Source of the DNA: Sphingobacteruim zhuxiongii
GTDB lineage: Bacteria; Bacteroidota; Bacteroidia; Sphingobacteriales; Sphingobacteriaceae
Assembly (NCBI RefSeq): GCF_009557615.1
Contig: NZ_CP045652.1
Coordinates: 4,154,001 to 4,218,000, forward strand
Reading direction: 5' to 3'
DNA length: 64,000 nucleotides
Under the pieces are notes generated by a model. That model saw nothing but the letters and a program-made list of their open reading frames with translations. It was not told where the DNA came from and did not search any database. The position numbers and the translations under genes are program-made. This document shows positions 27,456 to 34,691 of the stretch, one piece after another. How positions within the stretch are numbered: position 1 is the first letter of the stretch; every line of letters starts with the position of its first letter.

Positions 27456-27463
27456 CAAAGGTA
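27456..27463 (-). promoter_or_regulatory. Promoter -7 box of the M16 peptidase gene
   Basis: TACCTTTG on the minus strand, exact TAnnTTTG, ending 8 nt before the ATG at 27447. The predicted start of the RNA is within a few nt of the start codon (near-leaderless). Confidence 0.55.
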
Positions 27464-27484
27464 GGGAAATAAGTAGAGAGTATT

Positions 27485-27509
27485 TAGTAGTTAGTATATA
27501 GTAGTTAGT
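27485..27509. repeat. Short direct repeat
   Basis: Two perfect copies of TAGTAGTTAGT (27485-27495 and 27499-27509) with ATA between them, in the divergent intergenic region. No mobile element ends are seen. Confidence 0.7.
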
Positions 27510-27554
27510 TGATGGTATAGACGAAATGAGTAAGGTTCCTATCTTGATATCACA

Positions 27555-27585
27555 GCAGTATTCATTCCCCGTGGAACATTACTGC
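27555..27585. promoter_or_regulatory. 31-bp dyad between divergent genes (possible operator)
   Basis: Outer arms GCAGTA (27555-27560) and TACTGC (27580-27585) enclose inner arms TTCC and GGAA around a CCGT centre. It lies about 50 nt upstream of the -7 box of the FAD monooxygenase gene, where an activator could bind. The AraC-type regulator at 29354 is a candidate, by location only. Confidence 0.45.
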
Positions 27586-27636
27586 AATTTCTAACATAGT
27601 GTCCGATTTATACAATTTTCTTTTCGCTCTTCGCTA

Positions 27637-27644
27637 TAATTTTG
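27637..27644 (+). promoter_or_regulatory. Promoter -7 box of the FAD monooxygenase cluster
   Basis: TAATTTTG, exact TAnnTTTG, 19 nt before the first ATG at 27664. No clear -33 element. Confidence 0.45.
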
Positions 27645-27663
27645 CTCCGTATTATTTTAAAAT

Positions 27664-28833
27664 ATGATATCGATGAATACAAAGGACTATAAATACCCAA
27701 AAGAGCAAATAATCATTGTCGGTGCCGGGATCGCTGGTTTAAGTTTAGCAATACAGCTCACCGAAAACAACATCCCCTGTCTTGTACTCGAAGCTAGAGA
27801 TCATTTTTCTGGAGCTACAAGTGGGGTAAGAATATCCGCAAATGGTGTAAAGGTGCTAGAAAAAATGGGAATCCATCATATTGGAGAACCTACTGAAAAA
27901 CTAATCATGTATTTCGGAAACAATAAAATTTCATTCAACGTAAATAAGAAACCGAACGAAAGTGCTGCAATTATCGTCACTCGACTGGCCATTTTCGAAA
28001 AACTTCGACAAAGGGTTGAGGAAATGGATATACAAATCCTGTATGACTTTACACTAGATCATGTTATAGAACATGAAACCGGCGTAATAGCGATATCCAG
28101 CAACGGAAAACATATTGAAGGAAAATACCTTGTGGGTGCTGACGGAGTCGGTTCGAAGGTCAGAAGCCTGTTAAACCCCGATAGTAAATCAAATAAGCGA
28201 TACGCTGGATATTTAGGTATTGGACTTATTTATCCAAGCGATCAGAAAATAGAGATGTCGCTATTTAATAATGTAAATGGGAATATTGGCTTGGGTTCCA
28301 TCGGCAGAATACACCCGAACGATAACTATACAAACAACTTTCTTTGAACCCACATCCATATGGATGAAAAGACAGCGAAAAACATGAAAGACCAAGACGT
28401 GTACAAGCTCTTGCTAGCAAAATCAAAACATTGGCCTGCTGCTTTACAACAAATCCTTAAAACCTGTCAAACCACGAAGAACACGGTAATGTACCATCAA
28501 CCGGTCTACAATGGCAACATACCAGAGAATTGGTATAATGATCGATTGTTTCTAATTGGAGACGCCGCTCACCCCTATGGACCCGGCGGACAGGGCATGA
28601 GCTTAGCCATGCTAGATGCGGAAGCCTTGTGTGGTCTACTTACCCAGGAACTAACCGCCGAAGGAAAGGAAAACTTCCAAAAGACACGGATGGCTATTGC
28701 AAAATCTAAGGGGGAAAGTTCGGAAGAACGAAATAAACCCGAAAACCAAATATCGAGCAAATGGAAACTCACGTTGAAGGGTGTGTTAATGCGAATATAT
28801 CAACTAATCAATGCTGGAAAAATCGAATTATAA
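27664..28833 (+). pseudogene. FAD-dependent monooxygenase interrupted by an in-frame TGA
   Basis: The reading frame from 27664 stops at TGA 28345-28347 and continues in the same frame without a shift to TAA 28831-28833. Read through, it is about 390 codons, the normal length of a group A flavin monooxygenase. The first part has the FAD-binding IVGAGIAGLSLAIQL and YLVGADGVGSKVRSLL; the second has the ribityl-binding GDAAHPYGPGGQGMSLAMLDAE. A single nonsense change (for example TGG to TGA) explains it. A new ATG at 28360 could express the second half, but that lacks the FAD Rossmann motif. Other genes here use TGA as a normal stop (rnhB), so recoding is unlikely. Confidence 0.8.
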
Positions 28834-29294
28834 TGCAAAAATTGAGTCTAGAAGAACGTATCCAAAAACTTGAAGACAGAGAGGCCATCTTGAATTTAAC
28901 CTTTCAATATGCGTTAAACATTAATTTGGGAGCAGATCGTAGCCATATAAACACGAAAACTTTAAGGAATATCTTCACCAAAAATGCAATTTGGGAATGT
29001 CAAGCGATGAATATCCGTGAAGAGGGAATCGACAATATCATCAGTAGTATTATTTCAGAAACAAAATCTGTTTTATTTTCGATGCATAGCTACTCCAATC
29101 CAGTTATAACGATCAGCCGAGTAAACGCACATGCCCATTTCTTGTTTTGGGTGACAAGCAAGATAAAAACAAACAGTATCAATCAAGTTTTCATGAGCCA
29201 GGATCTTCAGTACGTAAAAACCAAAAATGGGTGGAGAATTTGCAATGTGCAACTATACTATGGAGACCATATAAAAAGTGTGTCTGAACAATAG
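28833..29294 (+). CDS. NTF2/SnoaL-like protein
   Basis: 153 residues from MQKLSLEERIQKLEDREAIL. The ATG overlaps the TAA of the monooxygenase frame (TAATG), which implies coupled translation; an earlier in-frame start at 28761 would lie inside that frame and lacks similarity. The pattern of a helical N-terminus (LEDREAILNLTFQYALNI) followed by strands (IFTKNAIWECQAMN... NGWRICNVQLYYGDHI) fits the SnoaL/NTF2-like cone fold. Such proteins often assist or follow flavoenzymes in modifying small ring compounds. Substrate unknown. Confidence 0.75.
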   Translation: MQKLSLEERIQKLEDREAILNLTFQYALNINLGADRSHINTKTLRNIFTKNAIWECQAMNIREEGIDNIISSIISETKSVLFSMHSYSNPVITISRVNAHAHFLFWVTSKIKTNSINQVFMSQDLQYVKTKNGWRICNVQLYYGDHIKSVSEQ

Positions 29295-29353
29295 GAAATT
29301 GCATATAGAACTTCTACTTACTGAAGCTTAAAATTTATTAATTTTAATTTATC

Positions 29354-30118
29354 ATGAAGATCGATTATCGTTTAGTAACACCTCCAAAATTTCTTGACGA
29401 TTTTGTCGAGAGCTTTTGGATGTTAAGTAATTTGACCGATGAAAAGCAAGACATCATCGTTTTACCCGATGGTCGCGTTGATCTATTTCTAACGGTAGCC
29501 GATCACGAACCCTTTAGAATTGTGCTATTGGGACTTGACACAAAGCCGATTGCAAGAGTAATATTACCCGGAAAATTAATTTACGCGATTAGTTTTAAAC
29601 CGATTGCAATATCCTATCTTTTCAAACAAAAAATAGCTTCGATAAAAAACACAGCACTTGTTTTACCAAACGATTTTTGGGGATTTCAAGAAGCAGACTT
29701 AAACGACTTTGATCAATTTTGTGTTAAAGCAATCGATATGCTAGACCATCTAATGCCCAAAATATATGATGATGAAAGAATAAAGCTCTTTAACCTGATT
29801 TATGAGCAGCGTGGTGAAATCAAAGTGAAAGAAGTTGCTAGAACTCTTCAATGGAATGAGCGTAGTATGCATAGATTCTTTAACAAGAATTATGGTATAT
29901 CCCTAAAGCAATATGCCACAATCGTCAGGTTCAAATCTGCATTCAAACAGTTAAAAGAAGGCTTCCTTTATCCCAAGGGAGATTTCACTGATCAGTCTCA
30001 CTTTATTAAGGAAATCAAGAAGAACGCAGGTGTTACCCCCAAAGAGCTCTACGTAAATGAAGGTGATAAATTTATTCAAATTACGATTGAAAATTTTGAA
30101 GCCGCAAAGACTTTATAG
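29354..30118 (+). CDS. AraC-family transcriptional regulator
   Basis: 254 residues. The N-terminal part (YRLVTPPKFLDDFVESFWML... IIVLPDGRVDLFLT) matches the ligand-sensing domain often found before AraC-type HTH regions in Bacteroidota (DUF6597-like). The C-terminal part holds the two HTH segments: KVKEVARTLQWNERSMHRFFNKNYGISLKQY and DQSHFIKEIKKNAGVTPKELY. It probably controls the adjacent monooxygenase/NTF2 genes; the 31-bp dyad at 27555 is one possible site. This is inferred from location. Confidence 0.88.
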   Translation: MKIDYRLVTPPKFLDDFVESFWMLSNLTDEKQDIIVLPDGRVDLFLTVADHEPFRIVLLGLDTKPIARVILPGKLIYAISFKPIAISYLFKQKIASIKNTALVLPNDFWGFQEADLNDFDQFCVKAIDMLDHLMPKIYDDERIKLFNLIYEQRGEIKVKEVARTLQWNERSMHRFFNKNYGISLKQYATIVRFKSAFKQLKEGFLYPKGDFTDQSHFIKEIKKNAGVTPKELYVNEGDKFIQITIENFEAAKTL

Positions 30119-30131
30119 GTCTCAGCAAATT

Positions 30132-30167
30132 AAAAAAGCGGCTTCCAATCTAAATCGGAAAGCCGCC
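30132..30167 (-). terminator. Terminator of the outer-membrane receptor operon
   Basis: GCGGCTT/AAGCCGC hairpin with loop, followed on the minus strand by TTTTTTA, 25 nt after the stop at 30191. It lies in the gap between convergent genes; U-run only on the minus side. Confidence 0.8.
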
Positions 30168-30190
30168 TGCATTCATAGGTATTAAGATTC

Positions 30191-33022
30191 TTACATTCTC
30201 GGTCTACGCATTCCGCCAGGGAAAGGACTTTCCTCAACGGGAGCAATTCCAGAGAATTTCTGCAGTTTAAACGTAAACGTCAGCATAAAGTAGCGACCAA
30301 GACGATTTGTCTGTCTGTCAAGGATCATACTCTCTTGCGCTAATCTAGAAAGATTTGTTTGCTCATTCAACAAGTCAAAAGCTTGCAGACGGATCGTTCC
30401 GCGCTGACCTTTCAACATCTTTTGCTCAATATAAGTGTTGATAATGAATGGATTCGCACTAGTCAAAGGGCCGTAACCTGAATTGAAAGACTTGGAAACA
30501 TCAGCACCGAAAATTGTTGTCGGCGTTATATTTACGGAACCAATAATTGTTGGTGTCCAGGTCGAAACATTATTATTGTTTGTCCCTATGCTATTTTTTG
30601 TATGATTGAACGAGTAACGTACTCCAGGATTAATTTCTAAATTTTCTGAAGGGTTATATCGAAACATCAAACCTTGATTGAACACCCAATTATTTGCAAT
30701 ATTCTTTGCTCCTTCTGTTGCATCCAAATCCTGTGAAATATAGGAGATGTTTTTATTATAGGAGATTCCCCCCATCAACATGATATTGTATGTTTTTTCC
30801 TTTAATGACTTTCCGTAATGATAAAATGAATTCAAGTTATAAACGGGATCGGACTCATTCAAATATTGAGTTTGAGATACCATACCGACATTCTCGACGC
30901 GTTCTCGCTTAACATAAGTGACGATACGGTCTGTTGTTAAATTACCATTAAACATCGCGAAAAATGTATTCCCCTTTTGGAAATCCCCAGCGCGGTATCG
31001 CATCATCACGCGATGTCTAAACTCAGGGTTTAGCGCAGGATTACCAAACGTAATATTTGTTGAGCTATTACCCACAGCAAACGGAAGCACTTGATTTAGT
31101 GACGGTTCGGTAGATTGTCCTGAATAGTTAACACTAATATTCTTTTGACGAGAGAATTTATATTCAAATCGCGCAATCGGCATCCAATTTAGATTTGTTC
31201 TGTCAATAACTGCACTTTCATCATCACTAGATGCGTCCCCGAACATTTTCGAAGGTTGTACCGCAGCTCCAACAGAATATTTTACCTTATCATTTTCGAA
31301 TGCATAACTTGCGCCAAGTCGGTGAGTCGTGAAGGAATAATCCTGATCGTAATGATAATTTAACAAGCGCTCAGCAGTATTTGGCAATAGCCCCCCGTCT
31401 GCATCATATGCATCCTGATATTGCTTGTTATCATAGTTGTTTTTATTAAAATCGTAAGCAATCTCAATTTTACCGTGTTTAGACACTGGCTCTAAGTAAG
31501 AAAGACTAGCCCCCGCATTCCAACTCTTATTATTTAATTCTTGTATCGTGCGCTCGTAAATTTCACCCAAGGTTGAACCTTGTGCGTTCGGATCACTTAG
31601 CAAACGTTCTAAAATACCCTCATAATCTTTTTGAGTTGATGAGTTATCATAATTAAAGTTCATAAATAAATTACGCCCTTTATCATTCAATTTACGATTG
31701 TATAAACCGCTAATTCCAAAACGTGGAGCATCTGAATTAGAACCTTCACCTCGTGTATCAGAGTTATCTAATATATTATTTTCGTCAAAGAATTTCCCAA
31801 ACGAAGACGAATTAGCCTTTGTTCCGTTAAATCCGAATTGCGGAGTTATCTTCACATAATCCTTATCGGTTATATTCCACTCTAAGTTTCCTTCGAATCG
31901 GTGGCTCGACAAAATATTGTTCGCTGTAGAGTCAGACTCTTGGCGTTGAATTCCTCCTTCGACATAGTATTGCGTTAAACTGTTCGTTAACAAATCATTG
32001 TCATCACGCCCATAGGAATAACTACCATAAACCTTTAATTTGTCCGAGAAATCATGTCGTACGTTTAAACCAATTGATCCCGCATTGGTAAGACCAGAAG
32101 ATCCACCAAACATACCGCCACCACCTGGACGTCCTCCACCTCCCATACGACGACGGGCTCCTCCTCCCATCGTGTTAAAATCAAACAACGGCGCATTGAT
32201 GTTATTTAAGTTCCCTAATACAGAGACTTGAGTTTTGTCGGTCATACCCATCCACATACCAGTCGCCTGATAGCGATCCTCGGTACCATAGCCACCACGT
32301 AAGGTGGTCATAAAACCTCTATTGTATTTTGGATCGATTTGAATATTAATAATCTTTTCAGAATCGCCAGACTTATTCCCCGTAACATTCGCCATATCAC
32401 CGTAATCATCAACCACCTGAATTTTTTCAATGATATTAGCCGGCAGGTTTTGTGTAGCTGTTTTCACATCTCCCCCAAAGAAATCCTTCCCGTTGATACG
32501 AACCTTTGTCACCGTTTCTCCTTGTGCAGTTACGTTACCATCTTTATCAACTTCAACCCCTTGTAATTTCTTTAATGCATCCTCTGCAACCGACCCTTCA
32601 CGAAGTTTCAAATCTTTCGTCGAATATTCTACCGTATCACCTTTCACTTGCACCGTTAACACACCTTTTACAACAACCTCTTCGATCATGTTCGCATTGA
32701 CTTTCAACACGAAGGTAGGTACCCGAACTTCTGTTTGTCCTTCAGGAAAATCTACCTCTTTCTCAGAAGCATCAAACCCAAGGCTGCTCACACGAATCTT
32801 AAACTTTTGAGCTTTCACCTGTTCGAAAGTGAAAAAACCAGCTTGAGACGAGCTTGTTCCCATTGAATCACCATCAGCAATAAGCTTCACTGAAGCACCG
32901 GAAATTGGTCTTGACTCTGTATCAAGTAACATTCCCTGTACGACTCTTTTTGTCTGCGCCTGTGCCGTAACACCTATGACGAACAAACAAATACATAAAA
33001 GAGCCTTTACAATTTTATCCAT
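30191..33022 (-). CDS. TonB-dependent-receptor-like outer-membrane beta-barrel protein
   Basis: 943 residues. Signal peptide MDKIVKALLCICLFVIGVTAQAQ; a CarboxypepD_reg-like domain at about 25-110; a TonB plug-like region (about 115-230, DTVEYSTKDLKLREGSVAEDALKKL); then a long beta-barrel of about 20 strands (outer-membrane family 3 type). Around residues 285-308 is a Gly/Arg-rich loop (GGGARRRMGGGGRPGGGGMF). No SusD partner is next to it. The substrate is unknown. It is co-transcribed with the CBM9-like gene just upstream. Confidence 0.85.
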   Translation of the reverse strand: MDKIVKALLCICLFVIGVTAQAQTKRVVQGMLLDTESRPISGASVKLIADGDSMGTSSSQAGFFTFEQVKAQKFKIRVSSLGFDASEKEVDFPEGQTEVRVPTFVLKVNANMIEEVVVKGVLTVQVKGDTVEYSTKDLKLREGSVAEDALKKLQGVEVDKDGNVTAQGETVTKVRINGKDFFGGDVKTATQNLPANIIEKIQVVDDYGDMANVTGNKSGDSEKIINIQIDPKYNRGFMTTLRGGYGTEDRYQATGMWMGMTDKTQVSVLGNLNNINAPLFDFNTMGGGARRRMGGGGRPGGGGMFGGSSGLTNAGSIGLNVRHDFSDKLKVYGSYSYGRDDNDLLTNSLTQYYVEGGIQRQESDSTANNILSSHRFEGNLEWNITDKDYVKITPQFGFNGTKANSSSFGKFFDENNILDNSDTRGEGSNSDAPRFGISGLYNRKLNDKGRNLFMNFNYDNSSTQKDYEGILERLLSDPNAQGSTLGEIYERTIQELNNKSWNAGASLSYLEPVSKHGKIEIAYDFNKNNYDNKQYQDAYDADGGLLPNTAERLLNYHYDQDYSFTTHRLGASYAFENDKVKYSVGAAVQPSKMFGDASSDDESAVIDRTNLNWMPIARFEYKFSRQKNISVNYSGQSTEPSLNQVLPFAVGNSSTNITFGNPALNPEFRHRVMMRYRAGDFQKGNTFFAMFNGNLTTDRIVTYVKRERVENVGMVSQTQYLNESDPVYNLNSFYHYGKSLKEKTYNIMLMGGISYNKNISYISQDLDATEGAKNIANNWVFNQGLMFRYNPSENLEINPGVRYSFNHTKNSIGTNNNNVSTWTPTIIGSVNITPTTIFGADVSKSFNSGYGPLTSANPFIINTYIEQKMLKGQRGTIRLQAFDLLNEQTNLSRLAQESMILDRQTNRLGRYFMLTFTFKLQKFSGIAPVEESPFPGGMRRPRM

Positions 33023-33033
33023 ATCTATTTTAT

Positions 33034-33777
33034 CTAATTCTTATTTAATGGCGTAATAATCCAAATGTCGGTTTTTGCCGTATATGGGGTACGCACTGAC
33101 GTCGTTGTTGGACGGCCATAAATACCTCTACTCGGTTGAACTCTACTACGCATTGCCTTCTGTAATAAGGCGTACTGATTGTTCAGTTGTACTTGAATTG
33201 CGACCGTTTGATCAAAGTTCTGAAGCCCGATGGCATCAATTGGCACTTTTGCTTCATAAATTAACACGTTAGCCTCTGTTAATTTTGCTTTAGCTAAGAC
33301 GCCATAGGTGTTCTCAAAAGATAGCAGACCATCAACAATATGCTGAAATCCCCGTACGCCGTAACCACGACTTCTTTTAATTAACTCTTCACGGACATTC
33401 ATGTTTTCAAAATTGTCATCTTGACTCATCGCGCGTCTCGATTCACTGTCAGGAATTGGAAAGATTAGCTGTGCGCCATCTTTTTTCTTTCCATCTTTAT
33501 TAATATTGAGGATAACCCCATTACGAACGGCCTCATATTGAAGCATTTCATTTTTCACCAAAACCGCGAGGTAAATAAATTCGCTATCGTTTGTAACCGC
33601 GAAACTCCAGCTTGAATCCTGATCTATCGGCGTTAATTTTCCATCCCACTCAATCAAATCAGCATCTACTGTAACCGGAAATGGAGAAACTAGGTGGTAT
33701 TCTTCTTTTTTCTTCTTTTGAGCAAATACATTTACACATACCAAAACCATTAGGATAACGATAATCGTCTTTCTCAT
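33034..33777 (-). CDS. CBM9-like (DOMON-type) periplasmic protein
   Basis: 247 residues from MRKTIIVILMVLVCVNVFAQ, a signal peptide; a longer reading from 33807 adds ten residues before it. The mature part begins KKKKEEYHLVSPFPVTVDADLIEWDGKLTPI and follows the CBM9 pattern of a WDG-type turn then strands (SFAVTNDSEFIYLAVLVKN). It may bind a small ligand or haem/sugar. It is 11 nt upstream of the outer-membrane receptor gene, so the two likely work together in the periplasm. No catalytic residues recognised. Confidence 0.65.
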   Translation of the reverse strand: MRKTIIVILMVLVCVNVFAQKKKKEEYHLVSPFPVTVDADLIEWDGKLTPIDQDSSWSFAVTNDSEFIYLAVLVKNEMLQYEAVRNGVILNINKDGKKKDGAQLIFPIPDSESRRAMSQDDNFENMNVREELIKRSRGYGVRGFQHIVDGLLSFENTYGVLAKAKLTEANVLIYEAKVPIDAIGLQNFDQTVAIQVQLNNQYALLQKAMRSRVQPSRGIYGRPTTTSVRTPYTAKTDIWIITPLNKN

Positions 33778-34047
33778 AAGTCTATATTGTAGTTTACGTT
33801 TTGACATAAGAATACGCTAAATAGTTTACTCTCCCAAGATTCCAATGCAAAGAAAATTATAAGAAGTGTAAATAAATGTAAATGGTTTAGAATAACAGAG
33901 AAGTTACATTGAGTTATCGCGCAAATGCTATTATTTGATTCAATCACCTTGATTGATTTTATTGCATTTTACCAAAACAAAAACAGATTAACTCGATCTC
34001 GGGAGCTAGAATCTAATTTCTACGGTCGATTTTCTATCTTTACAAAC

Positions 34048-34659
34048 ATGAAGAATCAAGCCGTTTTATTATCAAGTTTCCAACAGGAATTCATTGAGGC
34101 TGGTTGCGATGAAGCTGGACGCGGTTGTCTTGCCGGGCCAGTGTTCGCGGCCGCAGTTATTTTCCCCGCAGATTACCATAATGCAATATTAAATGACTCA
34201 AAGAAGCTCTCCGAGAAGAAAAGGATGGCATTACGCCCGATAATTGAACAAGAAGCACTTGCGTATGCGGTTGCTACTGTCTCGGCAGCAGAAATTGACA
34301 AAATCAATATACATAAAGCATCTTACCTAGCGATGCATAAAGCGATCGATATGCTGAAGATGAAGCCAGAATATTTAATAATTGATGGGAATAAATTTAT
34401 TCCATATCCAGATCTACCCCACACTTGTATCGTGAAAGGCGATGGAAAATACCTATCTATCGCTGCAGCGTCAATATTAGCGAAAACCTACCGTGATCAG
34501 TATATGGAAGACTTATCAATCGAATTCCCGGAGTATGATTGGTTACAAAATAAAGGCTATCCGACGGTCAAACACCGAGAAGCGGTTATTCGATTAGGTC
34601 TCACTCCACACCATAGAAAAACCTTCAGAGTTTCGGATCCACAACTGGCCTTATTCTGA
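34048..34659 (+). CDS. rnhB: Ribonuclease HII
   Basis: 203 residues from MKNQAVLLSSFQQEFIEAGC; upstream in-frame residues (from 33925) do not look like RNase HII. Catalytic region GCDEAGRGCLAGPVFAAAVIF carries the DEXGRG motif, followed by LNDSKKLSEKK, the acidic IIDGNK segment and VKGDGKYLSIAAASILAKTYRD. It removes single ribonucleotides and RNA primers from DNA. A near-consensus -7 box (TATCTTTA, 34034-34041) ends 6 nt before the ATG. Its 3' end contains an inverted repeat shared with the terminator of the convergent YfhO gene. Confidence 0.95.
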   Translation: MKNQAVLLSSFQQEFIEAGCDEAGRGCLAGPVFAAAVIFPADYHNAILNDSKKLSEKKRMALRPIIEQEALAYAVATVSAAEIDKINIHKASYLAMHKAIDMLKMKPEYLIIDGNKFIPYPDLPHTCIVKGDGKYLSIAAASILAKTYRDQYMEDLSIEFPEYDWLQNKGYPTVKHREAVIRLGLTPHHRKTFRVSDPQLALF

Positions 34660-34665
34660 AGGTTT
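34619..34665 (-). terminator. Terminator of the YfhO-type gene inside the rnhB 3' end
   Basis: An 11-bp perfect inverted repeat, AAACCTTCAGA (34619-34629) and TCTGAAGGTTT (34655-34665), encloses a 25-nt loop. On the minus strand the second arm continues into TTTTTC, giving a U-run after the YfhO stop (34692). It spans the rnhB stop codon (34657-34659). Confidence 0.6.
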
Positions 34666-34691
34666 AAATAGAACAAAAATATCTTATATCG

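Noticed and set aside
28345..28347. TGA as selenocysteine or recoded Trp
   Set aside because: No SECIS-like structure seen and other genes in the window (rnhB) end in TGA; a nonsense mutation is simpler.
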